64,000 nucleotides of DNA from Gnetum montanum. Its lineage: Eukaryota; Streptophyta; Gnetopsida; Gnetales; Gnetaceae. Below the pieces are notes generated by a model. It was not told where the DNA came from, searched no databases, and saw only the letters and a program-made list of their open reading frames with translations. Numbering within the stretch: position 1 is the stretch's first letter; every line of letters starts with the position of its first letter. Shown one piece after another: positions 23,258 to 34,584 of the stretch. Position numbers and translations under genes: made by a program. Where the stretch lies: NCBI GenBank assembly GCA_015680685.1, contig MNCI01029550.1, positions 187,804 through 251,803 of the forward strand, in the 5' to 3' direction.

Positions 23258-25606
23258 TAAATGAAAACTTATCCTCAAGTTCCTTAGAAAATATTGAGAA
23301 GGTATGAGATTATTGAGGTGAATGGAACTAATGGGATGACATGTGAATGGATCATCATTACAAGACTTGACAAAACTAGTGTTCATGACAACAAGGGTAA
23401 ACACCTAATTACATTGACATCAGGGCTTAGTTGGTAGCTGAGAGAGAAGAGAGAACGAAGTGTTGTTGCTACCAATGCCAAGATTACGCCTTTCATTGTC
23501 CATCTTTAAGCGTGCCATCGATCTTGCTCCTTACATAGCTGCTTCAGCACCACTCCATTCCAAGTGCTTCCTCCAGATCTGGTCTATTGTTTCATGGTCG
23601 CCATTTACACACACAACATAGTTTTGTATTAGTAAAGGTAATTGAATCATCATGTAATTGATACCTTGTTTCAGTGTAAGTCCATTGGCTAGGTTGTGGT
23701 ATGGTTGATATGGATCTAGAGATATATTAATGATGACTACTGAAGATGTAGGGGTTAGGAAAAAATTGAAAAAATTGGGGCTAGGAGAAAATCAAAAAAA
23801 TCAAGCCCTATACCCCCATGACTAATCGCGAACCTTCGGTAGCATTATAATGGAGAAAGAAAAGGAATAAGAAAGATAGATAAAAAGAGACAACTAGGAC
23901 ATCGATGAAATGGATGTCAAGATGGAAATGAACAAAATAAAATTAATTGCAAAATGTTAAGGAAAAGAATTTAACTAGTGCACCAAATAGGAATGTCAGT
24001 GGGTCCTCCCCAAAGCAGGCTCATGCCCTTAATGCCTTGACAAACTCACATTCAAAGAGTCACTAGGCTCTGGGAATGTCAGTTGTAACAAGAGTTAAAG
24101 TCTTAACCACAAGAATCTACCCAAAAGAAAACAATGTATCTACCAAAATATACACTAATGATACAACCGGCAATGAGGTGAACAATAGAGAGAAGGATGG
24201 AGAGAAGAGAATGGAATGGAATCCCAAGAACAAGGTGGTGTACAGCCCCTTGTGTGTTTCATGATTAATGTGACTTGACAAATCTCATTCCAACTCCGGC
24301 CTCAAACCAACCACATCCAGTGACTTCGCATCAATGCATTTGGCCAATCCATCCTCTTGAAGTAACAAGAATGCACCTCCAAAGAGCCACCACCATTCTG
24401 AAGAAACAAAGGAGAGAATGGGAAGCGAGAAGGGCCTTAGTTAGAGGGAACATTTTTGGTTCCATAACCAGTGCTTGTAGCCCAAGGAATTATTTTGTCT
24501 AAGGGGTGTACTTTGAATTCTCACTTTTTTCACTTTGTTATTTTTTGTTTTGTTTTGTTTTGTGTTTTATGTTGTTATGTGTGAGAACCACACCATGCAA
24601 AGACTTCTTATTTTTTTTTGCTCAACTTCTCGATAAATGGGTAACGTTGAAGCAGCAAGAAAACTCAAGAAGAAAACATCCAAGCACCCAAGAGAATGGC
24701 CAACACAAAAGCATCAAGTTCCCTTGAAGTCACACGCTTGTCAAACCTTGAGTCCTTCCTTAGTTTGAGAAGTGCCTAGACACTAGTTCGTTAAAGTTCT
24801 TATTAGAAAGGGATTGTACATTTCCAAGCTGAGAGAGACCATAGAAACTGGTGGATTGATGGATGAAGTGATCTCATTTTCTACCATATCAAAAGAAACA
24901 TACCTTAGTATCAACATCATGACTTAAAGGTAGAAACCAAACATTAGCAATCAATTATGAAAATAGTTCATACCATCACGAAGAACACTTATTAGGTGAC
25001 AAACTTACAGGGTGGATCACACACACATACACACACACACACACACACACAAAATGGAAAAGTATAATGATGTTGTAAAACAAAAACAAGAAGAGCTAAA
25101 GAAAGTTGTAAAAAAAATCAAGAAAAGTTAAAGAAATTGTAAAACAAAAATGTGTAAGACAAAAATGTGTAAGAGAAAAACTTGTAAACAAAAACGTTGT
25201 AAAAAAATGCGTAAAACAAAAACGTGTAAAAAAAACTTAAAAAGAACTGAGGGCCCCCATATGACTAGCATAGGTGGCCATCTCCCCCATGACTAAATTG
25301 CAAGGGAGAGATCTGAAATAATGAACATCTATTTGAATTTCGTAGAAGTGCCCAACTCCTCCCAATTGATGATCTTAGGTTGAGGGGTGGGAGTTGGTGA
25401 TGCTCATATTCCAATGTGTCTATGCCTTTGTTGTTGGCATGGTTTATCTCCTCAGTTCATTCCATGAATATTTGTTTGCTCTTTCGAGTAGCTATCAACC
25501 ACGGGATGTCTACTACTTGTTTTGTGGTTGCTACATATAGGCATCTTTGTTTTAAAATTTCAAGGGCACACCTGTTACATGGAGGCATTTCCTCCATGTC
25601 ATCACC
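23258..25606 (-). other. Element A long 3' non-coding region
   Basis: About 2.3 kb with no recognisable protein. It is conserved in sequence with 59464-61697 of element B (for example the stretches around 24000-24130 and 60840-60960, and the AAGTCTTTGCATGGTGTGG block at 24590 and 60370). It has CATGGGGG motifs on the minus strand at 23813-23821 and 25284-25292. From about 25050 to 25240 there are many copies of TTTTTGTTTTACA. Short plus-strand frames here (24076-24727) look like chance. Confidence 0.75.
25019..25051. repeat. (AC)n microsatellite
   Basis: An almost pure AC dinucleotide run of about 33 bp with one interrupting AT, within the non-coding region of element A. The corresponding part of element B (about 59930) has only a short TGTGTGTATG run. 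Confidence 0.9.
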
Positions 25607-26000
25607 CTATGAATCACTGTATGTGATGCATGGAACTTTTCTCTTCTCAATATTTCCAGAAATTTTTATCTTAGATATCTCCAAGGAAAGATCACGAATC
25701 CTAAGGCATGCGTCTACTGTACTCATCCATGCCCTTTCCATTATAATTGGGAAGTCCCCTTCGTTGCTGTTAACTTCTATCACCAAGAAGTCAGCTGGGT
25801 AGGACCAACCACACATAGTGGTAACAATGTCCTCCACCAATCCCAAGGGAATGGTGATGGACTGGTTTGCCAGCTCTAGTTGGATGTTGCTCTTCTTAAG
25901 TTGGGATAGGTTCCAGGCTTGATACATCTCTCATGATATTAAATTGACTCCAGAACCTGAGTCAAGAAGAACTTATGTGGTTCGTTCCTGATGATTTGTA
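25607..26000 (-). pseudogene. Element A protease (retropepsin-like), frameshifted
   Basis: The 107-codon open part (25927-25607) holds IPLGLVEDIVTTM, SYPADFLVIEVNSNEGDFPI and MERAWMSTVDA, the flap and C-terminal blocks of gypsy protease (consensus P.G..EDV, PADFVVL, ILGRPFL). The active-site block lies just upstream. There, compared with element B (LLDSGSGVN), one base is missing, so the frame reads LTQVLESI and then stops. The protease was otherwise well kept. It normally cleaves the Gag polyprotein in the virus-like particle. Confidence 0.83.
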
Positions 26001-28125
26001 AATAGATTAAGGGGCTTCTAGGATCAGTTAGTTTCCTAGGAAGGTGACCTACCTTGATCCAGTCGGTTACAATATGCATTAACATAACCATATGCATACA
26101 ACTCTTTTGGACTGAAGGGTGCTCCGAAGTGTTAGATGGTGGAGGAGTGTACTTAGACTCAACCGCTTGTTGTGAGAGCTTGTCTAGGCTTTTGGTTTTG
26201 AAGAAAGGTCTTCTCTTTTTACAGTTGTCAGAACCAGCAGTGAGTTGAATGTTTATGGCTCTCATAGCGTTACGTTGCTGCGGTTGAGTAGGGAGTTCCC
26301 CTTGCATTGTTGGAGCAAGAGGTGTTGTGGGAACCACCAGTGGAAGAGATGCAGATCGAGTTGGAGGATGGTAAGTATGTGGGGTACCTCCTGGAGGAGA
26401 AGGAGTCCTCCTAAAGTACTCTTGAACTTGGTAGTGACATTGGGGAGTTTTGTGACTCATAAAGTCACTTGGAGAAACTGGCTACTGCACATAATAGCCA
26501 TAAGGATCAGGTTGCTAGTAAGGGTACCATTGTGTTGGTAGTGGCATCCCCCATGACTGTGGGTATTGCCACTGCTGATGCTGTCCGATGGGTTGTGGTG
26601 GAGTTCCACTTGGATAGTATGTTAGTGGTTGGTGGAACTACCTTAGGTTACCTTGAGGATAAGGTAACCTTTGGGGTGTTTGCCATTGGTTGAGTCTTGG
26701 GTTAAGTGCATACACCCCAGACTCCTGTAGATGTGAGATGATTGGACAACATCCCTTAGGATGGTCATAATGGCAGATCTCACATCCACCGATGTGGCGA
26801 AGTTGATCCTATTGAGCGTATCCATGGCCTGGGCAATGATGTAACAATGTGTAGTAGTAGGCCATGGCAGCATCCAAGGGTTCATGAGTACCTTGCTTCC
26901 ATCCTTGGATCTACTTACGCAAGTTAGACTCTCTGGAGTACGTTTCATACTTATCGTTGAAGAGTTCTAACATCGTACTCCACCTCCTGATGGTTTTCAA
27001 TTCTAAGGACTGGTACCAACTCTCTGCTTCTTTAATGAGTTTCCTTGAAAATAACTTAAGGTTTTGCCACTCATTTTCTATATTTTGCAAGGCACAGACA
27101 TCATGGAATGCCTGTAAATGATGCTGCGAATCAGCGTTGTATCCCCCCTCAAAGCGTGGGATATTGTTCATGTCTAAACGCTTGATCCGACTATCTTTTA
27201 AATGCCTTGTGGGAATTCTTACAGCCTCTGTTATGTCAAGCATACTTCGGGTTGCAAGTAGGGGTTCATCATAATCATCTCTTTCATGATGCCTATGATG
27301 TCTTCGTTGTTCCCTGCTTTCCCTTCGTTCATGCCCTTGTCCTCTCTCTTGACTTTCTCATTGAGGTCTCTCATTTTTCTTACTTTTATCCTCTCCATTA
27401 TGCTCATGATAGTTGTGCCCAGATGTGGAAGGAGAGGGTGAGTGATGAGATGAAGAAGAAGAAGAAGGAGAACCATCGCCATGACGATGCTTCCTACCTT
27501 CTCTTCGGCTGCTATGGCCCCGATCATGATGACGATCTAAGTGCCCATCCTTATCATAAGTTGTTGTTCCCTCTATGAACAGTTGGTGCTCACGAGGATC
27601 AGAACTAGTGTTATGTATCATTAAGCATAGGTTCTGATACCCTGCCTCCTCATCATCGTTAGGAGGGGGAACATCCTTTAATAGTGAACCCATTATGAGT
27701 GGTTCACCATCTTTGATTTTGCAAAGGACGTGCAGGACCTCTTTGCCCTTCAATGCTGTATGTTGGCTCTCCTACCTTGAGTCCCTCATATGTTGTACTT
27801 CTATGGGATAATAATCCCTTGAGTCAAAATCTGCTACAACGTATTCAGCATATAATTCTATCATGCTAATCTTTGCCAAAGAACAGAGAAACATGTTTGG
27901 GACTGCATGATCCAAAGGTAACACGATGTTACCTTGCAAGTCCCTCCATCACAACTATTTCTCTTGATGGAGGACAAAGGTAAAGTTTGGAATATACTCA
28001 TCAAGATGAGTATAGACTATCCAGTATTATTTAGGACTTGGCAGATTTTGATTATGTGTTTTTGATTGCCGACTATTTGGTATATGGTCCTTAGGTGGTG
28101 AGTTGCTCTTATGAGAAGAAGACAT
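26001..28125 (-). pseudogene. Element A gag
   Basis: Start ATG at 28125 (MSSSHKSNSPPKDH), about 140 bp after the primer site. An N-terminal part (VYTHLDEYIPNFTFVLHQ) is followed by a His/Ser/Arg-rich linker (27560-27360). Then comes the Retrotrans_gag core (27243-26911: RLDMNNIPRFEGGYNADSQH, AESWYQSLE, RRWSTMLELFNDKYETYSR). A zinc knuckle CEICHYDHPKGCC follows, then a Pro/Gln-rich tail. Few stops interrupt it. Compared with B, an in-frame segment of about 460 bp between gag core and knuckle is missing (junction near 26790). It should form the particle shell. Confidence 0.85.
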
Positions 28126-28246
28126 TGTGTCTTATCGGTGTGCTAATTACCATTATATAATTTTTTATCTTGATTAACCTGAAGATTCGTTTAGGCTCCC
28201 AACGATGTGAGTGATATCCTATGTTCTATTTAGAGCACAAACACTT

Positions 28247-28267
28247 AGTCCTCGACAACGGTGCCAA
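28247..28267 (-). other. Element A primer-binding site (tRNA-Asp)
   Basis: The minus strand reads TTGGCACCGTTGTCGAGG directly after the 5' LTR. It matches TGGCGCCGTTGCCGGGGA, the complement of the plant tRNA-Asp 3' end, at 15 of 18 positions; the three differences are transitions. tRNA-Asp priming is typical of Athila-type gypsy elements. Confidence 0.82.
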
Positions 28268-29284
28268 TGATGAGTGGCAAGGTACCCCTACACTCAACCA
28301 TACGAATCTAAGCGTAGTACATGTGATCTAGTCAAACTCTATAGACTAAGTGCCTACATGCCCCATGGAACACTTAGGGTTAATCATTCATTGTCTTCCC
28401 AGACTTACTTGTAGTTGTCACGGTGTATGGTTAAGTAAGTCTAAGGTATATGATTTTTATGGTTTTTATGTTTTATGTCTCCTATGCTAACAAGGTGAAG
28501 GGTTGAGAAACTAACTAACTCTAACTAATGAACTAAGTCTAAATTACCTAGCATCAACATCCATTCCCACTTATCATACACACATTGAACTAATGCAACC
28601 GTGGCTACCAAACACTAATCGTTGCTAGGATCACCACGCATAATGCACGTGCTCAAAGTGGTTGTATTGAGGCACTTAACTAGGAGGAAAGAGTTGAGAG
28701 AATATAATCTAGCCTAAGTGCGATGAGCATCCATTCCTTGATTATCCGTACACATCCTGGTGCATGACTACCACTGGGATTACCAAGCGCAGATCTTAGG
28801 TATGCCACTGGGTTACCAAGTAGTCACACTTAGATGCTCATAATCAAGTCGTACTCATTCTGCATTATTAGGAGAGAAGGGTGAGAGAGAAAGCAATAAA
28901 CAACATTAAATAAAATCCTATTCCATGCATTGCAAGGTTTATCCAGGAAGTTCATCTTTATTTCCATACACAACTTGTGTTCAGGTATAATGTTGCTCGA
29001 ATAAAGATCCGTTCACTTTAGGACTCCTACTGTGGGCACATGGAAAATATTCTATCTCTGGAGTGATCAATCTGCCAGAGTTTCCCTACTTCTAGCCTAG
29101 GATGAGGAAACAAGGGAGAGTCGCCTCTTATTTACAGATATGATGGTGCATCGCGATATCACATACACGATATCGCAAGGGACGATGCGATATCGTGTAC
29201 GCAATATCGCATGGGATGCAATATCACGACTGTCACGGTATCGCGTACGCAATATTGCGGCCCATGTGATATTGCATCCCAACA
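28268..29284 (-). repeat. 5' LTR of element A
   Basis: 1017 bp, partner of 22229-23245. The U3 palindrome array spans about 29145-29284. The TATA box has changed to CTGTAAATA (about 29130-29138), so the promoter of this copy is probably weakened. The outer end has decayed to TGTTGGG instead of TGATGAG/GGG. Confidence 0.9.
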
Positions 29285-30325
29285 GTTTCCATGGGCTTCA
29301 AGCTCAATGTAGTCAAACCTTATGAGCAAAACCTTCAACATAGTCATGGTGGTAACTTGCTTAAGCAATGCCTAGTAGGAACCATACAAAATTAGAAATT
29401 TTTTGTCAAAAATATCTCATATCCACAACGTAGTCTTTAGTTTCCAATTTTATCTCCAAGTAAAGTGGAGTTATTCATAGAAACTAGGTTTTTGGAGGTT
29501 GATATAATATGTCATATATTCCAAGGTTGATATAATATTTCATATATTCCAAAAACTATGGAATCATTAAATTTGGATAAAAAGTTTGTTCTTGGTGAGT
29601 GTTTTTGTCAACTTGCACGAAATGGGGTTTTTCCAATGATAGCCATGGTCATGTTACTCCTACAATTTTTTTTTGAAGAAACACTTAATAGTTTTCATAT
29701 TTTCTTATTATGAAGTTATATTTCATGGTTTTATAATTCCAACAACTATATAATAATCAAATTTCATTAAGAGATTAATTTTTTACGGATGTTTCTATAA
29801 AGTCATGTGAAATCAAGGTTCTAAGGATGTTACACATTTATCCCTATGAAGCTGGGCAATGTTAAGACTTCAGAAAAAATTTTCCCCCATGATCTTGGGG
29901 ATAGGCTAATATGTTAGGAGGGGTCAATAAGTGATTTGGATCAAATTAAAAAAAATGAACTTTTTTATGAGCAATTTTCCATGGCCATTTCTTCTACTTT
30001 CAATGTTGTTATTCCACCTTGTGGAATTTTGGCTTGTGAACTTGGACTATGTTTTGAAATTATTATAAGTATAGAATGAATACTAAAAATTTTAGTTTCA
30101 CACTATCATTTTCATATTTTTTTTTCTACTTTGTCATTTTCCTATTTTTGGCTATAAACTGGCATTTTCCTATTTTTAGCTCTAAATGACATTTGCACTT
30201 TTTTGGTTGTAAATAGTAATTTTTATATTTTTGGTTGTAAATGTTCATTTTAGTATTTTAAGTTGTAAAATATTATTTTGTAGGCTATAAGGATGTAAAC
30301 TAAGTTGTCAACAAGCTAAAGATAT
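29285..30325 (-). other. Tat/Ogre non-coding interval, protease side
   Basis: AT-rich, no open frame. T-rich runs alternate with TTTTTGGTTGTAAAT-like phrases near 30170-30260, an irregular short repeat. Together with 17981-22228 it forms the unusually long protease-to-RT gap of the Tat/Ogre element. Confidence 0.55.
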
Positions 30326-30545
30326 TTGCTAGTTTAAGGCCATGGTGGGCCATACAATGCTTGCCAGTTTAAGGCCATGGCGGGCCATAGGATTACTAGT
30401 TTTAGTCCTTAGCAAGCCATAGTGTTGCTAGTTTAAGGCCATAGTGGGCCATAGGGTTTCCAATTTTAGGCCTTAGCAAGCCATAGGATTGCTAGTTTTA
30501 GGCCTTAGTGGGCCATATTTCTAGTTTAAAGCCATAACGGTTCAT
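30326..30545 (-). repeat. ~32-bp tandem repeat with GGCC palindromes
   Basis: Seven imperfect units of about 32 bp, starting near 30326, 30361, 30394, 30425, 30457, 30489 and 30519. Each is built on GCTAGTTTAAGGCCATGG followed by (T/C)GGGCCATAGG, with GGCC boxes in inverted arrangement. Related units occur at 14275-14425, 18190 and 18480. Confidence 0.8.
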
Positions 30546-30879
30546 TGCCCATACATTGTCTAGCATGGGATGCTCTTGAAAGAGCATGCAAGCCTAGAGC
30601 CAATATTGAAACATGATATAATGTTGTAAAGATAAACAAACAATCGATAAAGGAATGGATGAGATGTTTATCACAAACTTTTTTGATCTTTGAGAGATAA
30701 AAGAATCCTTTTGGCATGGTTCTATGGCCACCATTTCTCTCATTTAGAATGGCAAGTTTTAGGCATTTTCATTGATTATTCCATGTTGCAAAGTTGGCAT
30801 TGTTCACATCATTGTTGTCCCTAGTTAGAGTGTTGGGAGTTTTCTCTTGAAACTCCACCTTTGAACTTTATTTAATGTT

Positions 30880-31400
30880 AACATAGTTAACTAATGGTAC
30901 TAACACATTATCTCCACAAATCTCAATTTCCCCTTCCTCGTAGGACAAGTAAATCTCTTGATGTATAGGAGATGATACTACGCAAAGCTTTTCTAACCAT
31001 GGTCTTCCTACAATCAATTTGAAGCACTAGGAAATTAGCAAATATAAGGAATTGCTCACTAGCTATGAAATCCAAGGAGATGGAACCTCACACTACTACT
31101 CTTGACTCATTAAATGACTTGAGTACTAGGTAGTGGTCTCTTGGATATTCTTGATTAATTCTAACTTATTGATAATGGAATATGGTATCACATTCATGAC
31201 CACCTCATCATCCACATGAACATGGTGAACCTTGTATTTTTAAACATGTCTAGTAATAAGGAGAGGAGCAGATAGCACTTCTCCATTTTAAGAGTTGATT
31301 TTCACTTCACTATCACAAAATGTGAGCATGGTTTGATGCCCATTTTACCGTAGCAAAGACTACTCAATGATATAGTGGATTGATTCTTTATTGGTGGGCA
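30880..31400 (-). pseudogene. Tat/Ogre protease remnant
   Basis: The minus strand shows HHVHVDDEVVMNVIPYSIIN (31230-31170) and then LIVGRPWLEKLCVVSS with SYEEGEIEICGD (about 31020-30900). This is the pattern ..IDGGS.VNI.P ... IIGRPWLH...VPST.HQ of Tat/Ogre proteases. The active site has become VDDEV, so it is inactive. Upstream, TMLTFCDSEVKINS and NGEVLSAPLL fit the segment before the active site. After this domain no RT follows for about 13 kb (about 6 kb without element A). Confidence 0.68.
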
Positions 31401-32479
31401 TGTTTCCACTCATAGGGATAAGGGTTAACACCTATGCTAGTGTATCTCTAGGAACCAGAGAAGTCATGGCCAAATTATATAAGTTTGATGATGTGTTCTT
31501 TTACTTAAGGGACCATTTGGCTTTTTACATTGTTGTAAGGAAGCTCTTTCCATTGGCTTGTGATGTTTAACCTTAGTGATTCTAACCTCCTCCATTCTTT
31601 GTTGGGTTCACAACTTATGTTTTAGTGCATGTGCCTTGGCCCCCTTGTCCATGGATATAGTTGATATTGGTGTAGGTCCTAGTTGATTACCTTTAGTGGG
31701 CTTATGCAATGGTTTGGTGATAGGTTTCTTTCACTACCATTGTGATGGTAGTTTCTTACTAACCTTTGAGTTATGGGTCACTATAGATGTGCTTTTGTCA
31801 TGGGTTGTTGTAGGCTTACTTGTTGAAGATGGAGATACCTAGATAATAAATGCTTTCTTATGCTCTGGAAGGTTGGTAACTCATGGTCTTTGTTGTGACG
31901 TTGATGTCACTAAAGGTGGGACATGTATAATGAAGGGGTTATTAGGGGCTAGAGGAGCTATTATTCATATAATTAAGGGCTCTGTCAGCTTTTGTTTTGG
32001 GCATGCACTGATACTCTGATGACAAATAGTTTCCTAGGAGGATTAGACTGTTTGGTTTTCGTGAAGAGGCTATGGTATGGGAGTTTTTGTTGGCTTTTAG
32101 AGAGCTAGGCTCATTCAACAGTAACTCTTTATGGTCTATAATTTTTTAGAGGTCATCCTTTAATGCTAGGAAAAAATCAGTGTTATTACTAGCCACTTGA
32201 TAATAATGGTAATACCTATCTAGTCAAAAGTATTTATGTAGCTTAGGATTATCTTTGGTAGCTATCATTGGATCTCTAGCTAGGTCATAAAGACAATTGT
32301 GCCTCTTATGAGCTTATTCAAATAGTTTCTTATGTTGTATATGGTCATCTTTAAGCAACTATTCAAAAAGATCAAAGGGCTTTAAAGGCAACATTTCATA
32401 CTTAGATCTATTCTTTTGTTCAAAGTTTGGTCATAAGAAGTGGATGGTTGGGATGAGTTGGAAGATGTGTTACGTGATG
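31401..32479 (-). other. Tat/Ogre gag tail region, weakly recognised
   Basis: Lies between gag core and protease. I see no confident motif, only short open pieces. By position it should be the gag C-terminal part. Confidence 0.45.
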
Positions 32480-33511
32480 GTGATCCCCACCTTTCTCATT
32501 GTTTCAACTCTTTTGTCACTACAATCATAGTTGTATGTTCATTCTTGGTTGTATCCCTATCTCTCCTCATATGTTAATTTTTGTAGGCCACATAGGCTAA
32601 GTTGTTACTTACCTCAACTATCTCTTCAATGTTTTTGGTTTTTGAGAAGGCTTGGCTTAGTGATTGGGGCTCTAAATAGAATAGTTTTGACTTAATAAAG
32701 TCATTTACTGATCCCTTGTAGATGGCCAAGAGGTCACTTTTAGCAATAGGCTTTGGGATTTAGTTGAGTGTTCATTTCCACCTTTAAATAAATCTTTTGA
32801 CTAGTTAAAGTGACCCTTACCTCACCTTCATCAGTTGATCCAATGTAACATCTAGCTTTAACTTGTATCTAAAGTAGTTGAAAAATTGGTTAATCAAGTC
32901 CTCAAGAGAAGATATGGAACCTCTAGGCAAGGTTTAAAACTAGTCTAGAGCTTTACCCTTTAGGGACATGGGGTAAATTCATAATATCATATGAGGCCAA
33001 GCTTGTAAAAAGAGGCACTTAGATTGAAAGGTTACTAGATATGTGTTGGGATCCTCTTCATCATTGTATTTTGGGAAGTTTGACTAGGCAAGCCTATAGG
33101 AAAGTTTATTTGAGGCATCATAGGGCTTATAGGATCATCTTGGTAGAAATATAGAACCTTTCCCATCTATGTTGTGTTATCTTTATGTTTTCATAGCTCT
33201 TCATTAAGGTCTTGGATCATTTGGAAGGCTTGACCCAAGCCTTGGCGCATCCCTGTGGAGTATGGTATTTGTATTGATGGTTGAGGTATTAATTGGGAGG
33301 CCTATGGGCTCCTGATGGATTTTAGTATACAAGGGAATGGATGGGTCATCATGGTCATAGGAGGATTGAACAATGAGAAGGAGGTTGAAGTAGGCACTTT
33401 GGAAGCAAAGGGTATAAAGGGCGTTTGTGATCCTTGCCTTATTTGGAATCCCATGGTGGGACCCACTATCATGGAGAAGAAGTAAGTGATGGTGAGAACC
33501 ACCAATGACAA
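32480..33511 (-). pseudogene. Tat/Ogre gag core
   Basis: Minus strand from about 33511: a Pro/Ser-rich N-terminal part (SMIVGPTMGFQIRQGSQTPF), then NFPKYNDEEDPNTYLVTFQ at about 33090-33030, WPHMIL, MSLKGKALD, then LPRGSISSLEDLINQFFNYF. This is the Retrotrans_gag pattern (F...KYNG.TDP..HL..F, L.G.A..W...L...SI.S...L...F). KLFYLEPQSLSQAFSKTKNI follows near 32690-32640. Stops are present. A small frame at 33650-33204 overlaps it out of phase and is not considered a gene. Confidence 0.72.
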
Positions 33512-34584
33512 CTATGTAGATCAAGGTTATGTGGAAAATGACATAGATGAAAAAAAAAAGGCTATCTGTGGTGCAAGCTGTACTTGGTGTGTGGCTATAA
33601 ACAAAGTAGTTACAAACATTGTGAAATATATGAGAGATGATGGTTAACACACTTGACCTACAAAAGTAACTAGAAGGATTGAAGTACTAGAAGGATTGAA
33701 GTAGGCACGATAACCTAGAAGGTTATCATTTGAAATAGATCCTTGATGAAGTTGTCAAGTTTAGGCTTAGCCTCAAACTCATTTGTTTCTTCATTTTGTC
33801 TTTCTGTACTAAGCTTCTTGTTCTACTCATCCATCTCAATCAAATGAGATAAAATACAAGCATGAGTATCATTCAAAGATATTTTGTCATATGGGAAGGG
33901 GATATACTCCTTCTTGTCATAGTGCATAAGCTCATTCTCATGTTTGGCTTTAGCTTCCTCACATGGAATGAGTAGGCCTACTTGAATTTTTGTAGAAATG
34001 AAATTATAATTCTCTTCATTTATGATACAAAAATTAGGGCTTTGACCTATTAGCCTAAGGGATTATCTACATTCAACCATAGTAGGGTCTTTACGGTCGT
34101 AGACCTTCACAACATCTTGGTTTGACACCATTTTGGACATGTCAATGGATGAAATTGTTGACTTACTAAAACACATTATCTAAAGATGTTTTAATGTCTT
34201 GCTATATTTAGTAAATCGTTTAGTAAGTTTGATTTCCCAATGGTGTAGTTGGCTATAAATGAAAAGGTAGTAAAAAGTTATTATTGAGTAGTCAAAATGG
34301 GAAAAAAGAAAAGTGGTTTACCTATTGGACAAAAATGGATATCATAGTAGGAATGATGTTGGATGGAATGATGTTGAATAGAATGCATATTGTAGTATAC
34401 AGAAAATTTGTAGCAAAACCCAAATCTACTATTGCTACTACACGAAGGCTTGTGGAAGAAGGTCTGACAACCAATGTTGGTATTATGGAATGATGGAAGG
34501 ACAAAAATGTAGTAGGCTTAGCATTGGAAAAATGGTTGAAATGGGATTATAGCTAGGAATTTGTGGTGGAGGTTCTCCTTCTAG
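33512..34584 (-). other. Tat/Ogre 5' leader, no domain recognised
   Basis: The stretch between the 5' LTR and gag. Ogre elements carry an extra open frame here. I see short open pieces but nothing I can identify. The primer-binding site directly inside the LTR (about 34550-34584) could not be matched to a tRNA with confidence. Confidence 0.45.

Larger units (their letters stand above)
22229..29284 (-). mobile_element. Element A: complete non-autonomous gag-protease LTR retrotransposon
   Basis: Two LTRs of exactly 1017 bp (22229-23245 and 28268-29284) flanked by GTTTT (22224-22228) and GTTTC (29285-29289). Inside, in minus-strand order, are a tRNA-Asp-type primer site, gag starting at 28125, a protease relic, about 2.3 kb of non-coding DNA and a polypurine tract. 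No RT, RNase H or integrase similarity exists in the internal region on either strand. The LTRs differ at 21 of the first ~185 bases by hand alignment, 18 of them transitions. It is nested in the Tat/Ogre element. Confidence 0.92.

Noticed and set aside
24076-24727. Three consecutive plus-strand frames of 60-75 codons in element A
   Set aside because: They are antisense to the element and not preserved as frames in the matching region of B; no domain seen.
25416-25802. 128-codon plus-strand frame
   Set aside because: It lies over the protease of element A on the opposite strand. The minus-strand reading has clear protease blocks, so this is a shadow.
30326-30545. Possible CRISPR-like array
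   Set aside because: Units are head-to-tail repeats without unique spacers, imperfect throughout, and lie in a plant retrotransposon.
34550-34584. Primer-binding site of the Tat/Ogre element
   Set aside because: The sequence inside the 5' LTR (CTAGAAGGAGAACCTCCACC on the minus strand) could not be matched to a tRNA end from memory, so I left it unassigned.
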